Assembly (NCBI RefSeq): GCF_002723835.1
Contig: NZ_BEWG01000104.1
Span: 139,370 to 203,369 of the forward strand
DNA from: Mycobacterium sp. shizuoka-1
GTDB lineage: Bacteria; Actinomycetota; Actinomycetes; Mycobacteriales; Mycobacteriaceae
Length of the DNA: 64,000 nucleotides
Direction of reading: 5' to 3'
Shown here: one piece after another, positions 7,873 to 16,400 of the stretch
How positions within the stretch are numbered: position 1 is the stretch's first letter
How the letters are laid out: each line of letters starts with the position of its first letter
Position numbers and translations under genes: made by a program
Notes under the pieces: generated by a model
The model's database searches: none
What the model was told of the DNA's origin: nothing
The model's input: only the letters and a program-made list of their open reading frames with translations

Positions 7873-8262
7873 ATGACCCTGACCATCGGCGAGGTGGCGC
7901 GCCGTGCCGACATCGCCGCCACCACGCTGCGGTACTACGAGAGGATCGGGCTCCTGTCGGCGCCGTTGCGCACCGGCGGACAGCGCCGCTACGACGACGC
8001 CGTGCTGACCCGTATCGAGGTGATCGGCTTGTGCAAGTCCGCCGGGTTCACGCTCGACGAGATCTCGGTGCTGCTGCACGACGACGCGCCGGGTCGGCCG
8101 GCCAGCCGAGCTCTGGCCGAGGCCAAACTGGCCGACATCGACCGCCAGATCGCGACGCTGGCGCGGGCCCGCGGCATCATCGAGTGGGCGATGGCGTGCA
8201 CCTGTCCCTCGATCGACGCCTGTACGTGCGGGATTCACTGTCCCATCGGGGCTGCCGACTAA
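7873..8262 (+). CDS. MerR family regulator with cysteine-rich C-terminus
   Basis: 129 residues. The N-terminal winged helix is typical of MerR (LTIGEVARRADIAATTLRYYERIGLL, then RRYDDAVLTRIEVIG), followed by the dimerisation helix with LADIDRQIATLARAR. The tail carries C109, C111, C117, C119 and C123 in a CxC-x5-CxC-x3-C pattern, plus C54 in the linker. The tail suggests thiol or metal sensing, but it is not the SoxR cluster motif and does not exactly match the copper or zinc sensors I know. ATG 7873 is chosen. The stop codon overlaps that of the converging transporter (CTAA at 8259-8262). The inducer is unknown. Confidence 0.88.
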   Translation: MTLTIGEVARRADIAATTLRYYERIGLLSAPLRTGGQRRYDDAVLTRIEVIGLCKSAGFTLDEISVLLHDDAPGRPASRALAEAKLADIDRQIATLARARGIIEWAMACTCPSIDACTCGIHCPIGAAD

Positions 8263-9527
8263 CGAAGTGCGGCAGTCTCTTTCAACATCCGGACACTGAT
8301 CAGGCTGACCAGGGTCAGGCCCGCGAGCAGCGCCGCGATCGACCAGCTGCCATAACGGTCGAGCAGGTACTCGGAGATGACCGGGGGGATGCCGCCGCCG
8401 AGGATCCCGCCGATGTTGTGTGCCAATCCGGCTCCGGTGTAGCGGTACGCGAGCGCGAAGGTCTCCGGGACGAACGACGCCAGCGGTCCCATCACGATGC
8501 CGATGATCGCGTAGGTGACGATGATGGCCACCGCGAACAGGATGTGGTTGCGGGTTTCGATCAGCGGGAAGACGATCAGCGACCACGGCACGGCCAGCAG
8601 ATAGCCGACCGTCAGCGGCAGCCGTCTGCCGTGAGTGTCGCTGAGGATGGCCGATGCGATGACGAACGCCACCGTGCACAGCCCGCCGAGTACGCCGACG
8701 AGCAGCACGAAGTCCGTGGAGTACGACAGGTGTTCGGTGGCGTAGTGGGTGAAGAAGGTGCCGGTCTCGTACACCAGCGCAAGCACCCCGATCACCGCCC
8801 CCGCGGCGAGCAGCAGCTGGCGGCCCTGATCGCGGACGAGCGCGGCCAGCGGAACCTCGCTGTGGGCGGTAGCGCCGGCGAATGCCGGAGTTTCGTCGAC
8901 GCTCATCCGCACCGCGAGTGCCGTGACGATCAGGACCACGCTGAGCAGGAACGGAATTCGCCACGCCCACTCGACGAACGCCGCGCTGGTCGGCCCGCAG
9001 GTGAGGTAGACGATCAGGAACACCAAGTTCGCCAGGACCAGCGCTGTGCCGTAGCCCATCTGGGTGAACATCCCATAGCGGCCCCGCTGGTTCGGGGGAG
9101 CATGCTCGGCGCTGAGTAGTGCCGAACCCGCCCACTCGCCACCGACGGCGAAGCCCTGCAGAATCCGCAGCCCGGTCAGCAGCAGCGGTGCGGCGACCCC
9201 GATCGTCGCGGCGCTCGGCAGGAGCCCCACGCCCACGGTGGCGACGCCCATCAGCAGCAGCGTGACGACCAGGGTTCGTTGGCGGCCGATCCGGTCACCG
9301 AAATGCCCGAACACCACCGCCCCGATCGGGCGAGAGACGAACGCCGCCGCAAACGTCCCCAACGAGGCGACGGTCGCCATGACGTGGCCCAGGTGTGGGA
9401 AGAAGACGGTGGGAAACACCAGTGCCGCGGCGGTGCCGTAGATGAAGAAGTCGTAGAACTCGATGGCCGAGCCGACGTAGCTCGCGAGCGCGACCTGGCG
9501 CAGCGCGCGTGGCTCCCCAGTGTTCAC
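8259..9527 (-). CDS. MHS-family (MFS) metabolite:H+ symporter
   Basis: 422 residues with 12 predicted helices. N-terminal VALASYVGSAIEFYDFFIYGTAAALVFP and FGHFGDRIGRQRTL (loop 2-3 motif), then LQGFAVGGEWAGSALLSAEHAPPNQRG, are hallmarks of the metabolite:H+ symporter family (ShiA/ProP/KgtP-like), which imports organic acids or osmolytes. The substrate cannot be told from sequence. The start is GTG 9527, as no ATG occurs in frame for a long way upstream. It is divergent from the SRPBCC gene across 60 nt. Confidence 0.87.
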   Translation of the reverse strand: MNTGEPRALRQVALASYVGSAIEFYDFFIYGTAAALVFPTVFFPHLGHVMATVASLGTFAAAFVSRPIGAVVFGHFGDRIGRQRTLVVTLLLMGVATVGVGLLPSAATIGVAAPLLLTGLRILQGFAVGGEWAGSALLSAEHAPPNQRGRYGMFTQMGYGTALVLANLVFLIVYLTCGPTSAAFVEWAWRIPFLLSVVLIVTALAVRMSVDETPAFAGATAHSEVPLAALVRDQGRQLLLAAGAVIGVLALVYETGTFFTHYATEHLSYSTDFVLLVGVLGGLCTVAFVIASAILSDTHGRRLPLTVGYLLAVPWSLIVFPLIETRNHILFAVAIIVTYAIIGIVMGPLASFVPETFALAYRYTGAGLAHNIGGILGGGIPPVISEYLLDRYGSWSIAALLAGLTLVSLISVRMLKETAALR

Positions 9528-9587
9528 CGGCAGATTCTCGTGACGCAGATGGGTATTTGTCCACCACGACCGGAGGATGATGAAGCC

Positions 9588-9998
9588 ATGACAGACACTT
9601 CGAACGAGTCGCGGCACATCAGTGCGTGGATCAACCGCTCGGCGGTCGATGTGTATCGCTATGCCGCTGATCCGGCGCATCTGCCGCAGTGGGCGGCCGG
9701 CCTGGCGCGCGGTGAGCTGACCCGGGTCGGTGACACCTGGGTGGCACAGTCGCCGATGGGGGAGATCACCATCGAGTTCACCCCCGCCAACGACCTCGGC
9801 GTGCTCGACCACGTCGTCACGATGCCGTCCGGTGAGCCGGTGTTCAATCCGCTGCGGGTGGTCCCGGCCGGCGAGCAGTGGTGTGAGGTGGTGTTCACGT
9901 TGCGACGGCGGGCCTGGATGTCCGATGAGGACTATGCCGCCGACGGGGCGGCGGTGGCGGCCGATCTGGCCAGCCTCAAACGCATTCTGGAGCGTTAG
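9588..9998 (+). CDS. SRPBCC (START-like) family protein
   Basis: 136 residues. The N-terminal strand-helix ISAWINRSAVDVYRYAADPAHLPQWAAGLARGEL and the later VTMPSGEPVFNPLRVVPAGEQWCEVVFTLRRR strands match the helix-grip SRPBCC fold, which binds hydrophobic ligands in a cavity. A GGAGGA ribosome-binding site lies about 12 nt before ATG 9588. No catalytic residues can be assigned. It is divergent from the MHS transporter and convergent with the next small membrane protein, overlapping it by 4 nt. Confidence 0.8.
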   Translation: MTDTSNESRHISAWINRSAVDVYRYAADPAHLPQWAAGLARGELTRVGDTWVAQSPMGEITIEFTPANDLGVLDHVVTMPSGEPVFNPLRVVPAGEQWCEVVFTLRRRAWMSDEDYAADGAAVAADLASLKRILER

Positions 9999-10183
9999 CG
10001 GCGGCGCAGGCCGAACGCCAGCCACACCACGGTGGCGGTAGCGGCGCCGAGCAAGACGGCCGGCGCGGGGTCGAAGGTGACAACGCCGACCACGGCGAAC
10101 ACGAGCAGCCCCAGGGCCAGCGCGACCAGCTTGTACCGGGGCCACGGCACCCCCGCGATCGGGATCAGATCCATGCTGGTCAT
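9995..10183 (-). CDS. small two-helix membrane protein
   Basis: 62 residues: MTSMDLIPIAGVPWPRYK, then two transmembrane helices (KLVALALGLLVFAVVGVVTF and AVLLGAATATVVWLAFGL) and a basic end. ATG 10183 is strongly suggested because a textbook TATAGT -10 (minus strand, 10195-10190) sits 6 nt before it, so the message should be leaderless. Longer upstream extensions in frame have no support. I do not recognise the family. It overlaps the SRPBCC stop by 4 nt. Confidence 0.7.
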   Translation of the reverse strand: MTSMDLIPIAGVPWPRYKLVALALGLLVFAVVGVVTFDPAPAVLLGAATATVVWLAFGLRRR

Positions 10184-10189
10184 GGTCTG

Positions 10190-10219
10190 ACTATACCGTG
10201 GTTTCGGCTGCCCGAAACC
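10190..10219 (-). promoter_or_regulatory. leaderless promoter with adjacent perfect inverted repeat
   Basis: TATAGT (minus strand, 10195-10190) lies 6 nt before ATG 10183. Immediately upstream is GGTTTCGG (10200-10207), CTGC, CCGAAACC (10212-10219), an 8-bp perfect inverted repeat where a -35 element would be. It follows the stop of the DHA2 transporter, so it could also act as that gene's hairpin terminator, but no U-run follows. Confidence 0.5.
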
Positions 10220-10224
10220 CTGGA

Positions 10225-11781
10225 TCAGGCTATCCGTGTAGCGGGGTGTGCGGGCAGCACCGCCAGCACGAACAGTGCACCGGCCAGGCAGACCGCGGCC
10301 GCGGTCAGACATCCGGCCTGCAGGCCGGCCAGGAACGCGGTGTCGACGGCGTTGCGCACCGCCCCTGCGACCGGCGGGGGCGCCTGGGCCGACACCGCCA
10401 GGCCCTGGGCCAGGCCCTCACCGGCGAGGGTTTGCGCGGAGGACGGCAGGGCGGCCAGCACCGGGCTGTCGGCGAGGTGGCGGATGTAAAGGGTGGAGAA
10501 GATGCTGCCGATGACCGCGACGCCGAGGGTCCCGCCGACCTGCCGGGTGGCGTCGTTGACGGCGGAGCCGGCGCCGGCCTGTTCGGGGCGCACCACGCCC
10601 ATGATCGAGTCGGTCGCCGGTGCCGTGGTGAGCCCCAGCCCGCCGCCCAGCAGCACCATCTGCGCGGCCATCGTCGGGTAGGCGATGTCCAGGTCGCTGG
10701 CCGCGATCCACCCGAACGATGTGGTCAACAGCAGAAGGCCCACGAAGACAACGACTTTGGTGCCGATCCTGGTCACCGCCAAGCGGGTCCCGACGATCGA
10801 GCCGACGGCGATGGACAGCGCCACCGGCAGGATGCGCACCCCGGTTTCCAGCGCGCTGTTGCCCTGCACCAGCTGCATGAACTGGGTGATCAGAAAGATG
10901 AAGCCGAACAGGGCGAAGAAAGCGACGGTCACCGCGCCGCTGGCGGCGCTGAATCGCAGGTTGGCGAACAGGCTGACGTCGATGAGGGGATCGCTGCGGC
11001 GGCGTTCCCACCAGGCGAAGCCCACCGCGGCCAGCAACGCGGCGGCGAACCCGGCCAGCGTCGGCGGGCTCGCCCACCCGCGCTCGGGCGCTTCGATGAT
11101 CGTGTACACCAGTGCCCCCAGCATGGCCACCGACAGCACGATGCCGCCGCCGTCGAGGCGGCTGTGCGGGGCCCGTGTGGTGGCCGGAATGACGATCGGG
11201 GCGGCCAGCGCCGCGGCCAGCGCGATGGGCGCCAGCGCGAGAAACAGGCTGCCCCACCAGAACACCTCCAGCAGTGCGCCGCCCAGGATGGGGCCGATGG
11301 CCACTCCCAGCCCGGTGACCGCACCCCACGCCCCGATCGCCGCAGCCCGCCGGCGGGGGTCGCGGAAGGTGTCGGTGATGATCGCCAGCGTGGTGGGGAA
11401 GATCAGCGCCGAGGCGACACCCATCACCAGGCGCATGCCGATCAGCGGTCCGGTGGAGGTGCACAGGGCGGCTCCGATGCTGCCGAGCGCGAACAGGGTC
11501 AGGCCGGCGATCAGGGTGCCCCGCCGGCCGAACCGGTCGCCGACGGTGCCGCCGGCCAAGACCAGTGCGGCGAAGGCCAGGTTGTAGGCGTCGACGATCC
11601 ACTGCAAGGCCCGGGTGGAGGCGCCCAGCGACGAATTCAGCGTGGGCAGAGCCACATTGACGATCGTCGTCTCGACGTTGATGGCCAGCGCCGCCACCAG
11701 GACGACGACGAGGATGGCGACGGGCCTGCCGCGGCGGGAGCCCTGCGGTGGCGCGGTGAGCGGTTGCGCGGCGACGGGCAT
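10225..11781 (-). CDS. DHA2-family drug:H+ antiporter (MFS, EmrB/QacA type)
   Basis: 518 residues with about 14 transmembrane helices. Helix 1 has AINVETTIVNVALPTL (motif D1 of DHA2), the loop 2-3 motif is GTVGDRFGRRGTL, and helix 5 contains the antiporter motif C (GAVTGLGVAIGPILGGAL). This is a proton-driven multidrug exporter of the inner membrane. ATG 11781 has a GGAGGTG ribosome-binding site. It lies downstream of a TetR gene on the same strand with two copies of a TGTTRAC-N3-GTYAACA palindrome in between, so it is very likely the regulator's target. The exported compound is unknown. Confidence 0.92.
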   Translation of the reverse strand: MPVAAQPLTAPPQGSRRGRPVAILVVVLVAALAINVETTIVNVALPTLNSSLGASTRALQWIVDAYNLAFAALVLAGGTVGDRFGRRGTLIAGLTLFALGSIGAALCTSTGPLIGMRLVMGVASALIFPTTLAIITDTFRDPRRRAAAIGAWGAVTGLGVAIGPILGGALLEVFWWGSLFLALAPIALAAALAAPIVIPATTRAPHSRLDGGGIVLSVAMLGALVYTIIEAPERGWASPPTLAGFAAALLAAVGFAWWERRRSDPLIDVSLFANLRFSAASGAVTVAFFALFGFIFLITQFMQLVQGNSALETGVRILPVALSIAVGSIVGTRLAVTRIGTKVVVFVGLLLLTTSFGWIAASDLDIAYPTMAAQMVLLGGGLGLTTAPATDSIMGVVRPEQAGAGSAVNDATRQVGGTLGVAVIGSIFSTLYIRHLADSPVLAALPSSAQTLAGEGLAQGLAVSAQAPPPVAGAVRNAVDTAFLAGLQAGCLTAAAVCLAGALFVLAVLPAHPATRIA

Positions 11782-11794
11782 CGGGGCACCTCCA

Positions 11795-11848
11795 TGTTGA
11801 CAGCGTTAACATCCGCGAGCATGCCAATGGAAGTTAACGCTGTCAACA
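11795..11848. promoter_or_regulatory. paired TetR operators between tetR and the DHA2 exporter
   Basis: TGTTGACAGCGTTAACA (11795-11811) and its near-exact inverse ending in GTTAACGCTGTCAACA (11833-11848) are two palindromic sites with half-site TGTTRAC. Sixteen bases are perfectly inverted between the two copies. They cover the exporter's promoter and lie just upstream of its RBS. Confidence 0.7.
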
Positions 11849-11849
11849 T

Positions 11850-12440
11850 CTAGCGCAGGCCCGCTCCGATGGCGTCGAGCAGGCGATCGGTGATCAACTG
11901 CCGGCGAGCGGTGCCCGCCATCCCCAGCGGACCGTCCAGGAACAGCGTCGCCGCGCCGTGCACCGCCGCCCAGGCTGCCTCGTCGAAGCCATCCCTGCGG
12001 TCGGCGGACAGCAACCCGGCGGCGACCAGCCCGTCGACGCACCCGCGCAGGATCTGGAACGGATGGCGGTCGGCGGGCACCGCGGCCTCGTCCGGCTGAC
12101 CGTCCGGGGCGAACGCGGTGCGGAACAGGCCCGGCTCGGCCACGGCGAAGTCGATGTAGGCCTGACCGGTGGCCCGGAACCGGTCCAGCGCCTGGTCCGG
12201 TGCCTCCTCGACGGCAGCCAGCATCGCCGCACCGAGCTGTCCCATCACGTCGGCTTTCACCGCGGCCAGCAGCGCATGGCGATCGGCGTAATGGCGGTAG
12301 GCGGCCGAATTGCTCACCCCGGCCAGCCGCTGGACATCGCGTAACACCACGGCGTCGGGGCCGCCGATGCGGGCCAACCCCACTGCGTGCTCGAGCAGAG
12401 CCTGCCGCAGATTGCCGTGGTGGTAGGACGCGGTCGCCAT
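11850..12440 (-). CDS. TetR family repressor (probable exporter regulator)
   Basis: 196 residues. The N-terminal HTH reads YHHGNLRQALLEHAVGLARIGGPDAVVLRDVQRLAGVSNSAAYRHYADRHALLAAV, a typical TetR DNA-binding domain. The C-terminal half (about 80-196) looks like the WHG-domain ligand pocket of this subfamily. The start is ATG 12440. A third copy of the operator (12440-12456) overlaps the start codon, so autorepression is likely. It is upstream of, and in the same orientation as, the DHA2 exporter. The inducer is unknown. Confidence 0.88.
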   Translation of the reverse strand: MATASYHHGNLRQALLEHAVGLARIGGPDAVVLRDVQRLAGVSNSAAYRHYADRHALLAAVKADVMGQLGAAMLAAVEEAPDQALDRFRATGQAYIDFAVAEPGLFRTAFAPDGQPDEAAVPADRHPFQILRGCVDGLVAAGLLSADRRDGFDEAAWAAVHGAATLFLDGPLGMAGTARRQLITDRLLDAIGAGLR

Positions 12441-12456
12441 GTTGACAAGTGTTACA
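12440..12456. promoter_or_regulatory. tetR autoregulatory operator
   Basis: TGTTGACAAGTGTTACA matches the exporter operator (11795-11811) at 12 of 17 positions, with the first 8 identical. It overlaps the tetR start codon and an AACACT -10-like hexamer on the minus strand placed 7 nt from the ATG. Confidence 0.55.
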
Positions 12457-12469
12457 TCACCGGCGGCCC

Positions 12470-12589
12470 GCACCCGGGTAATGTCCACCCCGCAGTCGAC
12501 AGGGGAATCCGGTGCGAATCCGGAACTGTCCCGCAACGGTGTGCAGGGCCCTCCTGCCAGTCCGAGTACCTGCCGACTGTGCCGGGTGC
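12470..12589 (+). ncRNA. cobalamin (adenosylcobalamin-type) riboswitch
   Basis: The closing stem P1 is GCACCCGG (12470-12477) with CCGGGTGC (12582-12589). Inside are the conserved core blocks: GGGAATCCGGTGCGAATCCGG (about 12503-12523), CTGTCCCGCAACGGTG, and the 3' block CAGTCCGAGTACCTGCCGAC (about 12559-12576). Together these match the B12-element consensus. The aptamer ends 43 nt before the CbiM start, so the expression platform likely hides the ribosome-binding site or ends transcription when cobalamin is plentiful. Confidence 0.92.
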
Positions 12590-12632
12590 GCCGCGCCCGG
12601 CGGTTGCTCACCTCGTGGATTGGGGAATTGCC

Positions 12633-13310
12633 ATGCACATCGAACCCGGGATCGTCGAAGGTCCCAAGATCATCTTGAGTTACGTCACCGCGGGTGGGGC
12701 TGGCCTCTACGGCCTGCACACGGCGTGGCAGGCGGTCAAGGATCGCGGCATCGCCGCCCTCCTGTTACGCAGCGTCGCAACGATCGCGCTGGTGTTCGTG
12801 TTCTTCCAGGTGTTCCCGCACTACCCGGTCGGCATCTCCGAGGTGCACCTGATCCTCGGGTCCACCCTGTTCCTGCTCTTCGGCGCGGCGCCGGCCGCGA
12901 TCGGTCTGGCCGGCGGCCTGCTGCTCCAGGGGCTGTTCTTCGCCCCGTTCGACCTGCCGCAGTACGGCATGAACGTCACCACGCTGTTGGTGCCGTTGTT
13001 CGCACTGCAATTCGTCGCGCATCGGGTGATCGCCCCGCAGACGCCCTACGTGCAGCTCAAATACCGTCAGGCGCTTGCGCTTTCGACGACCTACCAGGCC
13101 GGCATCGTGTCCTGGGTGGCGTTCTGGGCGCTCTACGGTGAGGGTTTCGCCGGCCAGACGGTCGCCGACATCGCGACCTTCGGCGCCGCGTATCTGACGG
13201 TGATCATCGTCGAGCCGCTGGCCGACCTCGGGGTGCTGGCCGCCGCGAAGGCTCTGCACCGGGCCAAGGACTCGCTGCTGCTGGAACGCCGGCTGTTCAA
13301 TCCCGCCTGA
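12633..13310 (+). CDS. CbiM-like energy-coupling factor permease (cobalt uptake)
   Basis: 225 residues. It begins MHIEPG, keeping the Met1-His2 metal-binding N-terminus of CbiM/NikM S-components, and has a second conserved histidine in GISEVHLILG (H72). Six to seven hydrophobic helices follow. With a B12 riboswitch directly upstream, the likely job is cobalt uptake for corrin synthesis. No CbiN, CbiQ or CbiO gene is nearby, so partners must be elsewhere or the protein works alone. ATG 12633 follows a GGGGAA element. The closing basic tail (KALHRAKDSLLLERRL) is cytoplasmic in type. Confidence 0.85.
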   Translation: MHIEPGIVEGPKIILSYVTAGGAGLYGLHTAWQAVKDRGIAALLLRSVATIALVFVFFQVFPHYPVGISEVHLILGSTLFLLFGAAPAAIGLAGGLLLQGLFFAPFDLPQYGMNVTTLLVPLFALQFVAHRVIAPQTPYVQLKYRQALALSTTYQAGIVSWVAFWALYGEGFAGQTVADIATFGAAYLTVIIVEPLADLGVLAAAKALHRAKDSLLLERRLFNPA

Positions 13311-13320
13311 CGGCGGCGTC

Positions 13321-13348
13321 CTCACACCGGCGCCCCGGCAGATGTGAG
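13321..13348 (+). terminator. hairpin after the CbiM gene
   Basis: CTCACA (13321-13326) pairs with TGTGAG (13343-13348), and CCGG/CCGG pairs inside around a CGCC loop. It begins 11 nt after the stop codon. No U-run follows, as is common for mycobacterial terminators, so termination is plausible but unproven. Confidence 0.4.
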
Positions 13349-13413
13349 CGCGGTTTAGCGTCGCGCTAACGCCGGGGGCGCCGCCCGTAACCTCGGCAGG
13401 GCACGCTGGCGCC

Positions 13414-16400
13414 GTGGCCATCAGTACCGCGTGCTCGTACTGCGGTGTCGGATGCGGCATCGACGTGCGCACCACCCCCGGCCCGGATGGTCCGGTCATC
13501 GCCAGTGTCGTCGGTGACCGGCTTCACCCGACCAACCTGGGCCGGCTGTGCACGAAGGGTGCCACCCATGCCGAGTTGATGGGTGACACGCAGGGGCGCG
13601 CCGTCAGTGCCCTGATCCGGCCCGCCCGCGGTGCGGAATTCGTCGAGGCGCCGGTCGCCGACGCCGTCGCGGCGGTCGGTTCCCGGCTGCGCGAAATCGC
13701 CGACCGGCACGGCCCGGACTCGGTCGCGCTCTACGTGTCCGGCCAGATGTCGATCGAGGCGCAGTACCTGGCCACCAAGCTGGCCAAGGGCTTCCTGCGC
13801 ACGGTCAACCTCGAGTCCAACTCGCGGCTGTGCATGGCCAGCGCGGCGACCGGATACAAGCGGTCGCTGGGGGCCGACGGGCCGCCCGGTTCCTATGCCG
13901 ACATCGACTGTGCCGATCTGTTTTTCGTGATCGGCGCCAACATGGCCGACTGCCATCCGATCCTGTACCTGCGGATGGCCGACCGGCTGCGGGCGGGAGC
14001 CAAGCTGATCGTCGTCGACCCGCGGCGCACCGCCACCGCGGCCGACGCCGACCTGTTCCTGCAGATCCGTCCGGGCACCGACCTGGCGCTGCTGAACGGG
14101 CTCCTGCATCTGCTGGTGGCGGGCGGTGACATCGACACCGACTTCATCGCCGAGCACACCGAGGGCTGGGCCGCGATGCCGGAATTCCTCGCCGACTATC
14201 CGCCGGCCCGGGTGGCCGAACTGACCGGGCTGCGTGAAGCCGATATCCGCGCCGCGGCAACGATGATCGCCGCTGCGGGCCAGTGGATGACGCTATGGAC
14301 CATGGGCCTCAACCAGAGCGCCCATGGCACCGACAACACCAGCGCCGTGTGCAATCTGCACCTGGCCACCGGGGCGATCTGCCGGCCCGGCAGTGGCCCG
14401 CTGTCGCTGACCGGTCAACCCAACGCGATGGGCGGGCGGGAAATGGGTTATCTGGGGCCGGGACTGCCGGGGCAGCGCTCGGTCGCCTCGGCCGAGGACC
14501 GGGCGTTCGTCGAGTCGGTGTGGGGGCGCAGGCCCGGCACGATCCGCAGCGAAACCAACCGCGGAACCATCGACATGTTCGAGCAGATGGCTGCCGGCGA
14601 CATCAAGGCCTGCTGGATCATCTGCACCAATCCGGTGGCCAGCGTGCCCAACCGGGCCACCGTGGTCGCCGGTCTGCAGGCCGCCGAACTTGTGGTCACC
14701 CAGGACGCCTACGCCGACACCGCGACGAACCGGTACGCCGACATCGTGCTGCCCGCCGCGTTGTGGGCCGAAGCAGACGGGGTGATGGTCAACTCCGAGC
14801 GCACCATGACCCTTGTCCGCCAGTGTGTTTCGCCCGCGGGTCAGGCCCGGCCGGACTGGCAGCTGATCTGCGGTGTCGCCCGAGAAATGGGCTTCGGGGA
14901 GCACTTCGACTACCAGTCCAGCGAGCAGATCTTCGACGAGATCCGCCGGTTCGCGAACCCCCGCACCGGCTACGACATCCGCGGTATCAGCTATCGACGA
15001 TTGCGCCGAGCGCCGGTGCAGTGGCCGTGTCCGCCCGGTGACACCGAAAACCGCCATCCGATCCGCTATCTCAACCCCGGGCCCGGTCCGCGGCTGGTGT
15101 TCCCCACGCCCTCGGGTCGAGCGGTGTTCCATCCGTGCCCCCACCTGCCGGCGCGGGAACTGCCCGACGACGACTATCCGTTCGTGCTGAACACCGGCCG
15201 GCTGCCGCATCAGTGGCACACCATGACCAAGACCGGCCGGGTGGGCCTGCTCACCGCATTGACCGGCAACCCCTTCGTCGAAATCCACCCCGGTGACGCC
15301 GCTGCCCTGGCCATCACCGACGGTCAGGCCGTCGAACTGGTGTCGCGGCGGGGCCGTGCCGTCCTGCCCGCAGTCGTGACCGACCGGGTCCAGCCGGGCA
15401 GTTGCTTTGCGCCGTTCCACTGGAACGACGTGCACGGGGAGAATGTGACCGTCAACGCGGTCACCACCGACGCCGTCGATCCGGATTCGCTGCAGCCAGA
15501 ACTCAAGGTCTGCGCGGTGCGGCTGGCGCCCGTCGGCCCGGTCCCGACCCCCAGGCCACCGCGGCGATCGGCGCCGCTGCCGACGGGCGCGCCGGTGGTG
15601 CTGTGGGCATCGCAGACCGGCAACGCCGAGGACCTCGCCACCGGGATCGTGAATCACTTTGCCGCCCAGGGCATCCACGCCGAGCTGGCCGCCATGGCCG
15701 ACGTCGATCCCGCTGCGCTGACCGATGTCGGGCACCTGCTCGTGGTGACCAGCACGTTCGGTGACGGTGGGCCGCCGGACAACGGCATCGAGTTCTGGGA
15801 CCGGCTGCGCGCGCCCGACGCAACCGCCCTGCCTGGGCTGCGGTTCGCGGTGCTGGGGATCGGTGACCGCTCCTACGGTCAGTTCTGCGGCCACGCCCAA
15901 GCACTGGACGCCCGGCTGGCCGACCTCGGCGGTGCCCGTCTACTCGAGCGCGGCGAATGCGAGATCCACGACGACGGCGCCATTGCGGGCTGGATCCAGC
16001 GCATCATGCGTCTGGTCAATCCCGCTGCAGCACAGATCAGTACCCAGCCGGCCACCACGGCTCAACCGTTCACCCGGGCCAATCCGGTCGCCGCCAGGCT
16101 CAGCCGCAACATCGCGCTCACCCCGGCCTCGGCGGCCAAGGAGGTGCGCCAGTTCGGCTTCGACATCTCCGAGCACGACCTCGGTTACGCGGTCGGCGAC
16201 TCGCTGGGTGTGCTGCCCACCAACAGCGCCGCGGACGTCGCCGACTGGCTGTCCGCCACGGGATTGTCCGGAGAGCAGATCGTCGAGATCGACGGCACGC
16301 ACTGCACGCTGCGCGAAGCTCTGACCACCCGCTACGACATCTGCCGGCTGACCCCGAACCTGCTCACGTTCCTGGCCGACGCAGCCCCCGACAAGGCGAC

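Noticed and set aside
10200..10219. Classical rho-independent terminator for the DHA2 transporter
   Set aside because: The hairpin is good but no U-run follows and the sequence abuts a consensus -10 for the next gene, so it is listed as a promoter-linked repeat.
10198..11853. 551-codon plus-strand frame opposite the DHA2 transporter
   Set aside because: Composition is Gly/Arg/Gln/Asp-rich with no helices or motifs; the minus strand encodes a clear transporter.
13355..13369. TTAGCG-TCG-CGCTAA as an operator for the nitrate reductase gene
   Set aside because: The arms are only 6 bp and GC/AT mixed, with no matching copy elsewhere in the locus; kept out for lack of support.
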